From NCBI RefSeq assembly GCF_950295315.1, contig NC_080181.1, forward strand, positions 4,218,726 to 4,282,725: a stretch of DNA of 64,000 bases, in the 5' to 3' direction. Positions 45,383 through 56,081 of this stretch are shown one piece after another (positions within the stretch are counted from its first letter, which is position 1; each line of letters starts with the position of its first letter). This DNA comes from Erinaceus europaeus (taxonomy: Eukaryota; Chordata; Mammalia; Eulipotyphla; Erinaceidae). The notes beneath the pieces were generated by a model, which had not been told where the DNA came from, did no database searches, and saw only the letters and a list, made by a program, of their open reading frames with translations. The translations under genes were made by a program, and so were the position numbers.

Positions 45383-46409
45383 AAGTGCTGATTTCTAAAA
45401 TCATATTATTTCTGCCAATGACTTACCAAGTTCCCCAGTTTATGTATCTTCACATTCATTAATTCATCAAAACAAAAAAAAAAAAAAAAAGAATGGGAGC
45501 TATAACAGATAATGAAGTTGTGAAAGCAAACATTATTACAAAGCAATAAGTAAATATTCATATGCATATAACCTACACTCTGCTAAGCAGAAGCAAAAGT
45601 ATATCAAATGATAAGCACAAAACTTAATATTTGGAAACAGTCTGAAATCATGTTTTTGTAATAAAAAGAAATTATAGTATTTGACAGATAAACCTTACTT
45701 TATAGGGAAAAAAGGAACATGGTAAGATGAGATGATGGTAAACATAGTCCTTTAAATGAGAAGTTTATTAGATAGTATAAAGCTGAGTGTACCATGGAAA
45801 CAGAAAATCTGGTGACTTCTAGGTGTTCCTTTGATAGCTGGCATGGGTAAAGGAAACAGGATCCTAGGAAAGTCACGCTATGAGTTGGGTCACTGAACTG
45901 TATGTGTTGTGTTCTGTTGCAGTCCTCTGACCCAAAGCTTCTGATGTGTATATACATTATTCAAAAGAACAGTACCTATTTTCTAAGCTGTGCTTCATCA
46001 GAGAGTATTGAGATGAGTCAGATTTGATTTCTCATGGACATTGCGAAGGACATACTCTAAGGACTTCAGAGTCAATATGCCACCTCAGTCTTTCTCACTC
46101 TTTCCATTACTAGCACTGCAGTTACAAGAAACGGTCATCACGACCTATGTGGCTACTACTTTTTGCATACTTGGAGGTGTGGAGACCTGTCATTTCACTA
46201 GTCATCTCGTTTATGAGAGGAACAAAGCCCAAATAGCATTTTTTTTTTTTTTTGTGGCACTGAATCTGTTACAGAAAATGTCTTCAAAGCCTGAAGTTCA
46301 AAAAGCTATAAAACCTGGACATTTGATTGAGACAGTAGCATGGGAACTTTCAGACTACCAACAATTTCAAAATGATGCATGACATAAAGTAAAATATTAT
46401 CAACATGCA
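45383..46409. other. intronic sequence without recognisable features
   Basis: An A run near 45476-45490 and a T run near 46239-46253; otherwise unique. Confidence 0.45.
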
Positions 46410-46635
46410 GTTGTGCTCCCAGGTCTGCAAATTCTTGTCTTTTTCTCCCCCTCTGTCTTCCCATCCTCTCTCGATTTCTCTCTGTCCTATCCAACAACAG
46501 CTATAATAACAATAACAGCTACAACCAGGACAACAATAATGGGGGGGAAATGACCTTCAGGAACAGTGGATTCCTAGTGAGGCACTGAGCCCCAGTGATA
46601 ACTCTGGAGGCAAAAATAAATAAATAAATAAAGAC
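46410..46635 (+). mobile_element. ERI-type SINE, head missing, sense
   Basis: GTCTGCAAATTCTTGTCTTT, CTCTCTGTCCTATCCAACAA, CAGGAACAGTGGATTCCTAG, GATAACTCTGGAGGC, then (AAAT)n. 5' truncated. Confidence 0.88.
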
Positions 46636-47104
46636 ATGTTTTGGGGCCTGAAAGGGGCAAATTAGTGTAGCAATGTCTATTTGATAGACATTTATTTGAT
46701 AGGGCACAGAGAAGCAATTGACTCTCACTAGTTTGTATGACAGATGCATTATGCTACATAGAACCACAAAGGTACTGGTGAAATTTAATGTAAAACTGAT
46801 TTCAAATAAAAATGAAACTTACATAGGGGTTCTCGGTCCAAATAGGATTTGTGATGAAAAATATTGCAGAAACAGTCTCAAAGTATCTTTTCACATTCTA
46901 GGATTTACAGAATACCCAAAAAGTACTCAGTGATTGCTAAACTTGGGTATACTCAAGAGTCATTACTGGAATTGCTAAAGCATTTTAGATCCCAGTGTGT
47001 TTCAGAGATAGGAAATAATCTTGTATTCATTTATTTTTAAGAGCCAGGCATAAGTGACATGAAACACAATTTGTACATTTATTTTAATGAAATAGCTACA
47101 AGTT
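46636..47104. other. intronic sequence without recognisable features
   Basis: Nothing recognised. Confidence 0.45.
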
Positions 47105-47269
47105 ATGAGGGCTGGTTAGAGGGTATTATAATTATGCTGACAGCTTTCATGCCTGAGATTCTCGGGTCCCAGGTTCATTTACCAACACCACCATAAACCA
47201 GAACTGAAAAGTGCTAGTCTCTCTCTCTTTCTATCTCAGTATCCCTCTCTCATAATAAAATAAAGATTA
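47105..47269 (+). mobile_element. short SINE type 2, sense
   Basis: GAGGGCTGGTTAGAGGGTAT head, CATGCCTGAGATTCTCGGGT, CCCAGGTTCATTTACC, then CT-rich and A-rich parts. Confidence 0.75.
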
Positions 47270-47279
47270 TGGTTCCTGG

Positions 47280-47612
47280 GGGTTGGGCGGTGTCGCAATG
47301 GGTTAAGCACACATGGCGCAAAGCGCAAGGACCAGCAGAAGGATCCCGATTGGAGCCTCTGGCTCCCCACCTGCAGGGGAGTTGCTTCACAGGTGGTGAG
47401 GTTGGTCTGCAGGTGTCTGTCTTTCTCTCCCTCTCTCCATTTCTCTCTGTCCTATCCAACAATGAACAATATCAACAACCATAATAATAACCACAGTAAG
47501 GCTACAACAACAAGGGCAACAAAAGGGGGAAGAGGTGGCCTCCAGGAGCAGTGGATTCATGGTGCAGTCACTGAGCCCCAGCAATAACCCTAGAGGCAAA
47601 AAAAAAAAAAAA
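47280..47612 (+). mobile_element. ERI-type SINE, sense, long-tail, target duplication
   Basis: ATGGTTCCTG flanks it at 47270-47279 and 47613-47622. All parts present; the B box is mutated (CGATTGGAGCC). Confidence 0.93.
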
Positions 47613-47639
47613 TCATGGTTCCTGTATTTAGCTTTTTTC

Positions 47640-48040
47640 CCCTCCTATGGTTCTGCCTTCTTTTCCTTTCTAGGACATACCTAGTACTTCTGGGTGTCCT
47701 TCCCATCTTTCTTTTTCTCTTTGTTTTTTCTCCTCTTCTCCCTCTTATCTATCCTGGTCCTGTTGGAATTGGAGTTCAGAACCATCTGGTCATCTTCCCC
47801 ACTTACCCCAAAGAATTCTGGAGTATGGGCCAGAATTCTTTTGGGTGTGCAGAAGGTGGGAGTTCAGGCTTCCATAACTGCTTCTCTGGGGGACATGAGC
47901 ATTGACAGGTGGATCTGTATCCCCAGCCTGATTCTATTTTCTGCTAGTGGGACAGGACTTTGGAGAGGTGGGGTCCCAAGACACATTGATGAGATCATCT
48001 GCCCAGGGAAGTCAGGGTGAAATCATGGTAGCATATGGGT
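47640..48040 (-). mobile_element. L1-type 3' tail, long variant (B), 3'-less, antisense
   Basis: TTCCTTTCTAGGACATACC, TGTTGGAATTGGAGTTCAGA, GCAGAAGGTGGGAGTTCAGG, CTGCTAGTGGGACAGGAC. The extreme 3' end is absent or replaced by the SINE at 47280. Confidence 0.75.
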
Positions 48041-48366
48041 ATATTTTTAACTAACTATGATAAGGGAGGCAGGCAAGCAGAAAGATAGGTGGAAAGAAAC
48101 ACACAGAGGGTAGAGATGAGAAAGAGGAGGAAGAGCCTTTTATAAGGTTTGGCGATTGGGAGGTGGGGTTCCATAAATCTTAAAAGTAGCCTCTGAGACT
48201 AGTATTGCTATTCCTTCTGCCTCGCTTCCCTCTATCTCTGCTTGCTGACTCCAGTCTCTTCTTATGTAGCAAGCAGACAGCTTTTCAATCTGAGTTCTCA
48301 TGTCTTTCTGATCCCTGTCACTCTTGCTTTCTTGACACATGCTTTAGTGCTTTCCACAACTGATTG
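48041..48366. other. intronic sequence without recognisable features
   Basis: Nothing recognised. Confidence 0.4.
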
Positions 48367-48380
48367 ACCTGTACTTGTTT

Positions 48381-48775
48381 GTTTGTTTGTTTGTTTAAAA
48401 AAGGAGACATTAACAAAACCGTAGGTTAGGAGGGGTACAACTCCACACAGTTCCCACCAACAGATCTCCATATCCCATCCCCTCTCCTGATAGTTTTCCC
48501 ATTCTCTATCCCTCTGGGAGTATGCACCCCGGTCATTGTCGGTTGCAGAAGGTGGAAGATCTGGCTTCTGTAACTGCTTCCCTGCTGAGCATGGGCGTTG
48601 ACTGATGGATCCATACTCCCAGTCTGCCTCTCTCTTTCCCTAGTAGGGTGAGGCTCTGGGGAAATGGAGCTCCAGGACACTGGTGGGGTTGTCTGTCCAG
48701 GGAAGTCTGGTCGGCATCATGTTGGCATCTGGAACCTGGTGGCTGATAAGAGAGTTAACATACAAAGCCAAACAA
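48381..48775 (-). mobile_element. L1-tailed element, 3' segment of an inverted insertion
   Basis: (GTTT)n, AACCGTAGGTTAGGAGGGG, CCCATCCCCTCTCCTGATAG, AACATACAAAGCCAAACAAA. Left target copy ACCTGTACTTGTTT at 48367-48380. Confidence 0.9.
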
Positions 48776-48916
48776 ATTCACACGTATCCATAAACTAGGG
48801 CAAAATCTATACCTGATAGCAGAAGCACACAATAGTCTGCAGTGAGTACCCCAACACTTCATCTGCACTATTCTAGCCTTCAGGCCCATAATGGTTCAAC
48901 AATTTGTTTGACCTGT
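48776..48916 (+). mobile_element. L1-tailed element body, inverted 5' segment
   Basis: Reverse complement of the body that normally follows (compare 43312-43440): CACACGTATCCATAAACTAG, GCAGTGAGTACCCC, CAACAATTTGTTTG. Right target copy at 48917-48930. Confidence 0.88.
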
Positions 48917-48930
48917 ACCTGTACTTGTTT

Positions 48931-49530
48931 ATGTATCCGACTCATTTTCCCTACAGTAATAAAACTCCATGAGAGTAGAAAAATTTTACTTACTTAGAAA
49001 AATTCCTGGCTATTGTGATCCTCAACCATCATTTGCTTAACTAATAAGTAAAAGAATGTCACTAGCTATTTTGTCTTAACTTGGGGGGAGGTGTGCAACT
49101 CATCATAAAGCCCCCTCCTATGCCCTCTTTTCTAAAGAGTACATGTCTCCAACTCCTTACTCAACATTATTTCATAGATGTGGGTAAATATCTCCCATTT
49201 GACTAATCACAGAGAATGGAAAGCTGTATCATTTTCTGATTTCAGTGGTACCATCATATTGATCATATTATTTACTGCACAGTAGAATTGAAGGAATAAA
49301 GTGAGGAATGATGGATGCATAGCTAAGTATTCCTAAGAAGTATTTCAGGTCTTTTGCAGTCATTGAGAACAGTGGTTCTTTGAATAGAAAATACTGAACT
49401 ATTCAGCTATCTTTGACAATATAGTGATCCTGAAACATGTCAGTATTCAAGAATTTTGTTGTTAGGATTTTAACTGCTAGTAAAAACAAACCTGTCTTGA
49501 TTTTAACAGTGGCCTTTCATGTATTTTCAG
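48931..49530. other. intron 3' end before exon B
   Basis: Unique AT-rich sequence with the exon B acceptor at its end (CTTTCATGTATTTTCAG). Confidence 0.6.
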
Positions 49531-49734
49531 AGATCATCTATAGTTGGGTGTTTAATGAGTTCCCCTCCTTCGTGGCAGAAGACAGCCGACGGTTCATTTC
49601 TCAGGAGACAGGCAACCTTTATATTTCTAAAGTCCAAACGTCAGATGTTGGCAGCTATATCTGTCTGGTGAAAAACACAGTGACGAATGCCCGAGTCCTT
49701 AGTCCTCCAACACCACTCACTCTACGCAATGATG
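49531..49734 (+). CDS. CNTN5: CNTN5 internal exon, second part of Ig domain 2
   Basis: This 204-nt exon completes Ig2. After AG (second half of a Glu codon) it reads [19 protein letters not shown], then [20 protein letters not shown], then [18 protein letters not shown] and [10 protein letters not shown], ending with the G of a Gly codon. Visible Ig hallmarks are the core Trp in YSW, the Leu in NLYIS, and the DVGSYIC motif carrying the second disulfide cysteine. The acceptor is TGTATTTTCAG|AG with a good pyrimidine tract; the donor is GATG|GTAAGT, near consensus. It is symmetric (phase 1 to 1, 68 codons). In the contactin family, Ig2-Ig3 contacts the carbonic-anhydrase-like domain of the receptor phosphatase PTPRG; that is family knowledge, not visible here. 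No frameshift or premature stop is seen, so the exon looks functional. Confidence 0.96.
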
Positions 49735-51834
49735 GTAAGTTGTGTGGCTCAAATTGAAATGGTTGCCCACTTCAGATGTGAGAAACAAAAATGTATTCGG
49801 GCATTTACACCTAGTACAAATAAAATTAAAGGTCATTTACCGTTTTAGGAGTTGTACATTTTTAGTCTGAGGTTATGCATATCTTCGAATGAAAACTTTT
49901 ATATGGTGAGAACTATTAACCATAATGCTTCCTTACTGCCAAAAAGGGAGAGGACATTAGGAAAGATGAACTGCAGTAAAGATGACACAGTTCTTTCCTA
50001 TGCTCTTTAGAGCCTCTATATAGCATATGTGTGTGAACTGCAAGCATTTTATAGGTACACTTTTCATAGCATTTTTATTTTAGCTGCCTTCAAATTGAAT
50101 GTTCAACTTTAATACTTCATGGCATAGTTATAATTGTTATTATTACTTTCCCAATAGCAGGAGCAGTTGGAGCTTTAACTTTTAAGTGCAATTCAGGCAG
50201 AAATGATGATTCTGTAATTATAGGTATTGCCATCTATCCACAGTATCTTCAAATTTAAACACCTCATTTGTAGTTATAGACATTTACAGTTAAGCATTGC
50301 ATTAGAAATCAAGTGCTACATTACAGTTGATATATGATATGTGACTTGCTCTGTCATGCAGTAAAAATCTATGAAGGCATTACTAAGAAGTGAGCTTGAG
50401 AATCCTGATTGATTTTTGTAGCTTAAAGAATAATCCATTTCTGCCAAGCTTTTCCATATGCCTAGTTTTAGAGTATGTGCTACTGGAATGTATGGCCAGG
50501 GCTATATCACACAGTTTTACTGGCCAGTTTGTTTCTTATCTACTTAGTCTTCATAGTGTGTGCATTACTTTTACTATCATTATTACTTATTAAACATAAG
50601 TAATAATCCTTCAAGGAGCTGATTGCAGTGCGGTATCTGTTTGAGATATGAGAAACCCATATCAGAGCCGTGAAGGAGCCCTTCTGAGTGCACACAGCTA
50701 AGGAGTGAAGTGAAGGAGCAGCTGGGAGAGAAGGCTGGAAATCGCGAGACCAGTTCAGAGGCTGCTGGGGCTCCGGGGGCTAACCAGCTGAGAGGTGATG
50801 GAGGGCAGAATGCAGGAAGGGTGATTGCCTTGAAAGGCTGGGGCATACCCATGCCATCAAGAAGGGAGAGTGACTAGAAGATAATGATTGGTTGAAATAG
50901 GACTGTGAAGTAGGAAAGCATTTTGGCGGTCAATGAATGAGTGATGATTCTCTTCTTGAGAAAAGTCAACAGAGATCAAAGACCAGATTGAGAAGTTGGT
51001 GAGCACAAGGAATTTAGTTTGGGATATGATGAGATGAACTGTCTAGGGGACATCCCGGTGGCATTCAGATATGTGTGTGCATCACACACAGGAAAGGGCT
51101 TGTCTAGAAAGATTTTAGATGCATCATAGTGTCCTTATTTCATGCCTGATGAAAATGATGCATATGTGTATATTATGCCAAAGTTAAGATCAGGTGTAGG
51201 GTGAGAGAAAAAGGGGAAAGCACTGCATTTAAAAGATGCCTAATTTAAAACGTAAACTTGCAGTGATTATCACTTATTTCCATAATTTCTCTTAGCTCAT
51301 TAGATCCTTAAGAATTGAAGTCATCTTTGTGTGAAAATTGTAGTATTTTGCAGGTTAGCTAGTAATTACTTCCATGTACATGATCAGCTTCTATAATAAC
51401 ACTGTACGGCTCTGTCAGCCTGAGCTTCAGGAGGTCCCTTTGCTCTTCACACACAGGACACTTAGTCCTGACCCTGACGCTCACCAGAGACGGTAGTGCA
51501 TGTGTAAGGTCGAATCCAAAGGCTCATTCCACCTTCCCACGTAATTTGAAAGTTCACATTTCATGTTCATAGTCTCTTTCATTTTTTATTCCATGACCTA
51601 GATCTACCTCAGCATTGCCTTCTACCTTCCATAGTCAGATATTTCAAGAACATTGAAAATAATTAATTGCTGCTGTGTGAATCTCCTTGCCCCTCTGTCT
51701 ACTATTGCACTTGTCTGGCAAAACTTCCACTTCCAACAAATTCGACTATATCTTTCTTCTTTAATCATGTTTGAATTTGTGAACTGCTAGAGAGTTTCAT
51801 CCATCATGAATTCATGATCATCAGTTTCTTTCTT
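49735..51834. other. intronic sequence after exon B without recognisable features
   Basis: About 2.1 kb free of the SINE and L1 types common elsewhere here; conserved non-coding sequence is possible but cannot be judged without alignment. Confidence 0.45.
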
Positions 51835-52296
51835 TCTATTAGTGATTTAATATTGATTTATAAAATTCCGTGTCAACAGGGGCATAATTCCACACAGTTC
51901 CTAACACCAGAGTTCTGAATCCCCTGTCCCAACATTGCAAGCCACCACAGTTCTCCAAGGTTGCAGACATGAGTTAACTATTATCTCAACTGTTTGTCTA
52001 CATTTGTACATAACTGCCCCCCCTTTTCTCGAGGTCCTGTCCTCTCTTCCCCACCAAGCTACTTAATGACCTTATTACTAAATCCAAATGATCCTCCCTT
52101 TTTCCTCCTATTTCTGCGGGTCCTGATGGAGCTGAAGTTCAGAGTCCTGTTATTCTTTCCCTCCTATCACTTCTCCCCTACTGGAAGTATGGATCCAAAC
52201 AGGTTTCAGAGTGCGGAAGGTAGGAGTTCTGGCTTCTGTAACTGCTTCTCTGCTGGACTTGGGCATTGGCAGGTCGATCCATACCCCCAACCTGTT
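51835..52296 (-). mobile_element. L1-type 3' tail, long variant (B), antisense
   Basis: TATTAGTGATTTAATATTGA, AATTCCGTGTCAACAGGGGC, TGATGGAGCTGAAGTTCAGA, GGCAGGTCGATCCATACCCC. Confidence 0.85.
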
Positions 52297-52550
52297 AAAA
52301 ATGATCACCAATTTCAAAGTGGGCCTCAGTCTTATTTTATTGCCCCATAGTTCTAGTAAATATCTATAGTAGGTTTATCTGTAACTCTTCCAAAAACTTT
52401 TGGAAGCTTAGTTATTTTGTTGAAATTACATTGCCCCATAGCCATCATTTCACAAAGACTATATTAGTAAGTTCATCTTCCTGCTAATAAAATTAACAAA
52501 ATTCAAATGTAACTATATTTTATCTTAAAATTTATTGTATTATTATAATT

Positions 52551-52590
52551 TTCTCTCCCTCCCTCCCTCCCTCCCTCCCTCTTTCTTTCT
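52551..52590. repeat. (CTCC)n / (CTTT)n microsatellite
   Basis: Six or more CTCC units followed by CTTT units, upstream of a SINE remnant. Confidence 0.9.
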
Positions 52591-52702
52591 TTTGCTATCA
52601 CAGTTATTGTGGGGAGCCAGGGGCTCAAACCGGGAACCTTACACCTGGTCTTTGCGCTTTGCGCCACCTGTGCTTAACCTGCTGCGTTACCGCCCGACTT
52701 CC
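52591..52702 (-). mobile_element. ERI-type SINE with internal deletion, antisense
   Basis: Tail remnant CTATCACAGTTATTG is joined directly to head GTGGGGAGCCAGGGGCTC. The whole middle is missing, while the head is well preserved (GCGCTTTGCGCCACCTG). Confidence 0.8.
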
Positions 52703-53716
52703 AGATAATCCATATTCTAATGACCAGGCCCTCTGAATCTTCCCTTGGTGAATGGACTTTATAGTGTAAGGCAGACCATGCATGACAAAAGAGAAGATGA
52801 TGTGATAATGTCATGGAGTCATCTAATACACAGACCAAACAGATATCCACAGCAGTAATTTTTTTTTTCTTTCCTTGTCTTGTGAAACGTGTGGCTCCTC
52901 TTGCAGTGTGTTCATACTTCCCTCTTGTTGCTTGCAATGATGATTTGTTTTGTTCCTATCCTTCTTGGTACCTTCAAATAAACCACAATGGAGCTCTTTA
53001 TATGAGGGGAAACAGTAAAGGCTGCAACAGGGTTTCCACTCCCTTCAACTGAGAGACTAGACTGTTAAACAGCACTGATAATTCAGCACCTAGAATCTCA
53101 ACCACTGAAACAAAAATAACAACACTTGATGAAGTTGTCATACTTTGAAATATTCTCTTGTTCCACCCCAGAACCCCTGTGTGTGCTGTACCTTCGGCAA
53201 AGGAAGACCAAATGGATGTCTCTCGGGCTGACATGTCGTTGGAATGAGTGAAGTCACTTTTGCTTCCTCATCAGTATGTGCACCACAAAGGACATGGCGA
53301 TTGTCTTAATATTTGCATTCTCTCTAAGCTCTGCTTTCTGCCTGTTGAATGGCCTACCACGACCCATTAGATTTTTATTCTTCTTTCAATTTATTTATAG
53401 TTCCAAGGGGATTTGAAAAACTTATGACAAGAACACTCCTACTCAGGTCTGTCTATATGAAGGAGGCAGAATAATATTAAGATTTTATGTCCAACTGTGC
53501 ACAAATACAGAAAACTGCTTGACTCTTATTAATATTTTATTTTTCAGTGTGTATTTCTGTAAAGCTTATCATTCTGATATGATACAAATTAAATACAAGA
53601 CATAAATAAGTCATTAGATGATTTCTGAATGAAATGAGTACTTCCTTTGCTCTAGTGTCTTTGATTCTCAGTATTTCAATACAAATCAAACTTCAAGCCA
53701 ACCTATAAAAACAATT
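52703..53716. other. intronic sequence without recognisable features
   Basis: Nothing recognised. Confidence 0.45.
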
Positions 53717-53925
53717 GGGGCATCCAGGTGGTGGTGTACCCATTACAATGTGCAAGGTCCTGGGTTTGAGCCTCTGGTCCCCATCTGCAAGGGGGAAAGC
53801 TTTATAAATGGTGAAGCAGGGCTACAGGCATCTCCCTGTCTGTCTCACTCTCGATCTCCCTCTACCATCTCGATTTCTGGCTGTCTCTATCCAACAAATA
53901 AATAAATAAAAATAATAAAAACCAA
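53717..53925 (+). mobile_element. older ERI-related SINE, sense
   Basis: GGGCATCCAGGTGGTGGTGT head, B-box-like GGGTTTGAGCCTCTGG, CTGCAAGGGGGAAAGC, (AAAT)n end. Same older subtype as 39752-39989. Confidence 0.85.
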
Positions 53926-54487
53926 CTGGGACCTTCATCTCTGAAAATAGAAGTTTTAATCAGGAAAAGACAATGCATATCATTTCGTTAGCTCCTTTAC
54001 TATACTCTAGGCAGTTTGAAAAATGGTTTGCTAATAGGCACTTCTTTTAAATGGATATCTCAGGTTTTTTTCCTGGTTTTCTACATGAAAACCTGTTGTA
54101 GTTCAGGGAAAAATACTAATGGGTTAACTGTTTGATAACTGTCATTTTAACAGTAAATATGCCATCCTTAATTGCAGAAAGAAAAGTGAGCTCTGAGTTG
54201 CATGTTGTAGCACTACACAAAATTAGTGTTCACATATGTTTGCCTGGCTTCCTTTTTTATTTCCAGACAAACCTACGCTAGGTGTCTCTATTAGTATACT
54301 TCCGCTGTTCATTTAGTCATCTACAATCTGGCATTCAGTCTCACCACAAGACTCGAGATGTTTTCTCAGAACTATCCAAGTATCTATTAATCAAATGTAT
54401 TGGCAGCTTTCTTAGCTTTTGTTGTTCCTGACTTCTTTGTGGCCGATATTTACACTTAAATATATGCTGTTTTCTAGTGTTCTGACA
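53926..54487. other. intronic sequence without recognisable features
   Basis: Nothing recognised. Confidence 0.45.
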
Positions 54488-54544
54488 GGAGGGGCCAAGT
54501 GGTGGTACTCCTGGTTAAGCGCACACACCACTACTACTAACAGT
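54488..54544 (+). mobile_element. SINE head fragment, sense
   Basis: GGGGCCAAGTGGTGGTACTC and CTGGTTAAGCGCACACACC only; cut off where the antisense SINE begins. Confidence 0.7.
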
Positions 54545-54886
54545 AGACTTTATTTATTTATTTACTTATTTATTTATGTACACATTTATTACCTCCAGGG
54601 TTATCACGGGGGCTCAGTGCCTGCCTGCACTATGAATCCACTGCCCCCAGTGGCCATTCCCCCTCTCTTCCCCTTTCCCTTCCTTCCCTCTTTCCTTTCT
54701 AGTTTCCTTTGATAGAATAAAGAAATTGAGAGGGAAGTGGGAGATCGTGCAGTGAGAGACATGTACAGCACTGCTTCACCACTTGGCAAAGCTTCCCCCT
54801 GTAGGTGTGGACCAGGGCCTCGAACCTGGGTCCCTGTGCATTGTATAATGTGTGTGTTCAACCAGGTGTACCATCACCTGGCCCCA
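54545..54886 (-). mobile_element. older ERI-related SINE, antisense
   Basis: (TTTA)n, CTCCAGGGTTATCACGGGGG, CCACTGCCCCCAGTGGCC, reverse B box CCTCGAACCTGGGTCC, head ending CACCTGGCCCC. Confidence 0.88.
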
Positions 54887-54984
54887 TGCAGGTCATTCTC
54901 ATCCACCCCTTTCTCCACTCATTATAATACTCTTTACCTCTTCCTGAGACTGGTAACTCTCAGCTGCTGTTTCCTTTTTTCTTA

Positions 54985-55125
54985 TTTTTTAAATATTTTA
55001 TTTATTGTTATTATTATCATTATTGCTATTTACCCAGAGAACTGCTCAGGGGATTGACCCTGGGACTTTGAAGGCTCAGGTATCAAAGTCCTTTTGCATA
55101 ACCATCATGCCCTCTCTCCTGACCC
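54985..55125 (-). mobile_element. short SINE type 2, antisense
   Basis: TTTATT repeats, CCCAGAGAACTGCTCAG, GGGATTGACCCTGGGACTTT, TTTTGCATAACCATCATGCC. Confidence 0.8.
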
Positions 55126-55347
55126 TCAGCTTTTTTTTTTTTATCCTACAGTCTAAATGTTCTATATATCCAGAATTTGATATTTTTGTAACTCAAACTG
55201 CTGGCTTTTCTATGTAAAGCTCACCTTCAAAATCACTGCCAAGCTCTAGGCTGCGGGAGGAAAGTGAGACTGCAGGTATAGCCCCAGTGGGGTACCTGCA
55301 ATACTGTTTGCTTATCCGCTCATCAAGGAGGCTTACAGGAAACTAGG

Positions 55348-55625
55348 GGGCTAGGTGGTGGCACACCTGACTGAGTGCACATGTTACCATGCGCAAAGAC
55401 CCACACACTCAAGCCCCATTCCCTGCCTGCAAGGGGGGAAGCTTCACAAGTGCTGGGTGTTTCTCTTTATCTCTCAGTATCTACCTACCTATCTGTCTGT
55501 CTGTCCGTCTGTCCGTCCGTCCGTCCGTCCGTCCGTCCGTCCATCCATCCATCCATCCTTCCATCCATCCATCCATCCATCCATCCCCCTTCCCTCTCCT
55601 TTTCTTTTTCTCTCTATCCAACAAA
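55348..55625 (+). mobile_element. older ERI-related SINE with an expanded microsatellite, sense
   Basis: GGGGGCTAGGTGGTGGCACA head, CTCAAGCCCCATTCCCTGCC, AAGGGGGGAAGCTTCAC, then its pyrimidine region has become the tetranucleotide array at 55481-55586; ends TCTATCCAACAAATATAT. Confidence 0.88.
55481..55586. repeat. compound tetranucleotide array (CTAY, CTGT, CCGT, CCAT)
   Basis: Ordered blocks CTAC/CTAT, then CTGT, then CCGT, then CCAT (one CCTT) units. Chance Pro/Ser/Ile-rich open frames across it are not genes. Confidence 0.95.
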
Positions 55626-55689
55626 TATATAAAACATAAAAAGTATTAGAAAAGGAAGAAAATACAAACTATTAATTTTAAAAAATGCC

Positions 55690-55920
55690 GTGGTTCCAGA
55701 GGTGGTGCTCCAAGCACATTCTACATTTGACTTTAGGCAACAGCAGTGAAATAATGCATTGTAGTGCGCAAGGATCCAGGTTCAAGCCCCCAGTCCCCAC
55801 CTGCATGTGGGAAGCTTCACAAGTGGTAAAGCAGTGCTGAAGGTCACTCTCTCTCTCTTTCCTCTCCCTCCCTCCTGCCCTCCTTCCATCTCTCTCCCTC
55901 TCTCTTCCCCAAAGGAGGAA
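55690..55920 (+). mobile_element. older ERI-related SINE, sense
   Basis: B box GGTTCAAGCCCCCAG, CACCTGCATGTGGGAAGCTT, CAGTGCTGAAGG, C/T-rich run. An insertion or unrelated sequence separates the first 20 bases of the head from the rest. Confidence 0.75.
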
Positions 55921-56081
55921 AGGGAAGGAAATGTCACACATATATCAAGAACTATTTAGTACAAACCATTAATTCCCCCAGTAAAAAAAAAAAAAAAAAG
56001 ACAGTTTTGCAGTCTTTTGACACTGGACCTCAGTCCCTCCCACCTAGTTAAAGGAGCTTGTTTTAAGCAACACTATTCTCT

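Larger units (their letters stand above)
690..49530 (+). other. CNTN5: CNTN5 intron of about 48.8 kb (GT-AG, phase 1)
   Basis: It runs from GTACAG at 690 to TTTTCAG at 49530 and interrupts the Ig2 coding sequence after the first base of a Glu codon. CNTN5 is known as a very long gene with large introns. Both strands were read; everything coding-like inside is retrotransposon sequence or chance open frame. Confidence 0.93.

Noticed and set aside
55481..55586. CRISPR-like direct repeats
   Set aside because: Uniform 4-bp units with no spacers, in a mammalian intron.
55355..55649. Pro/Ser-rich repeat protein frames
   Set aside because: Produced in all three frames by the tetranucleotide array; not coding.
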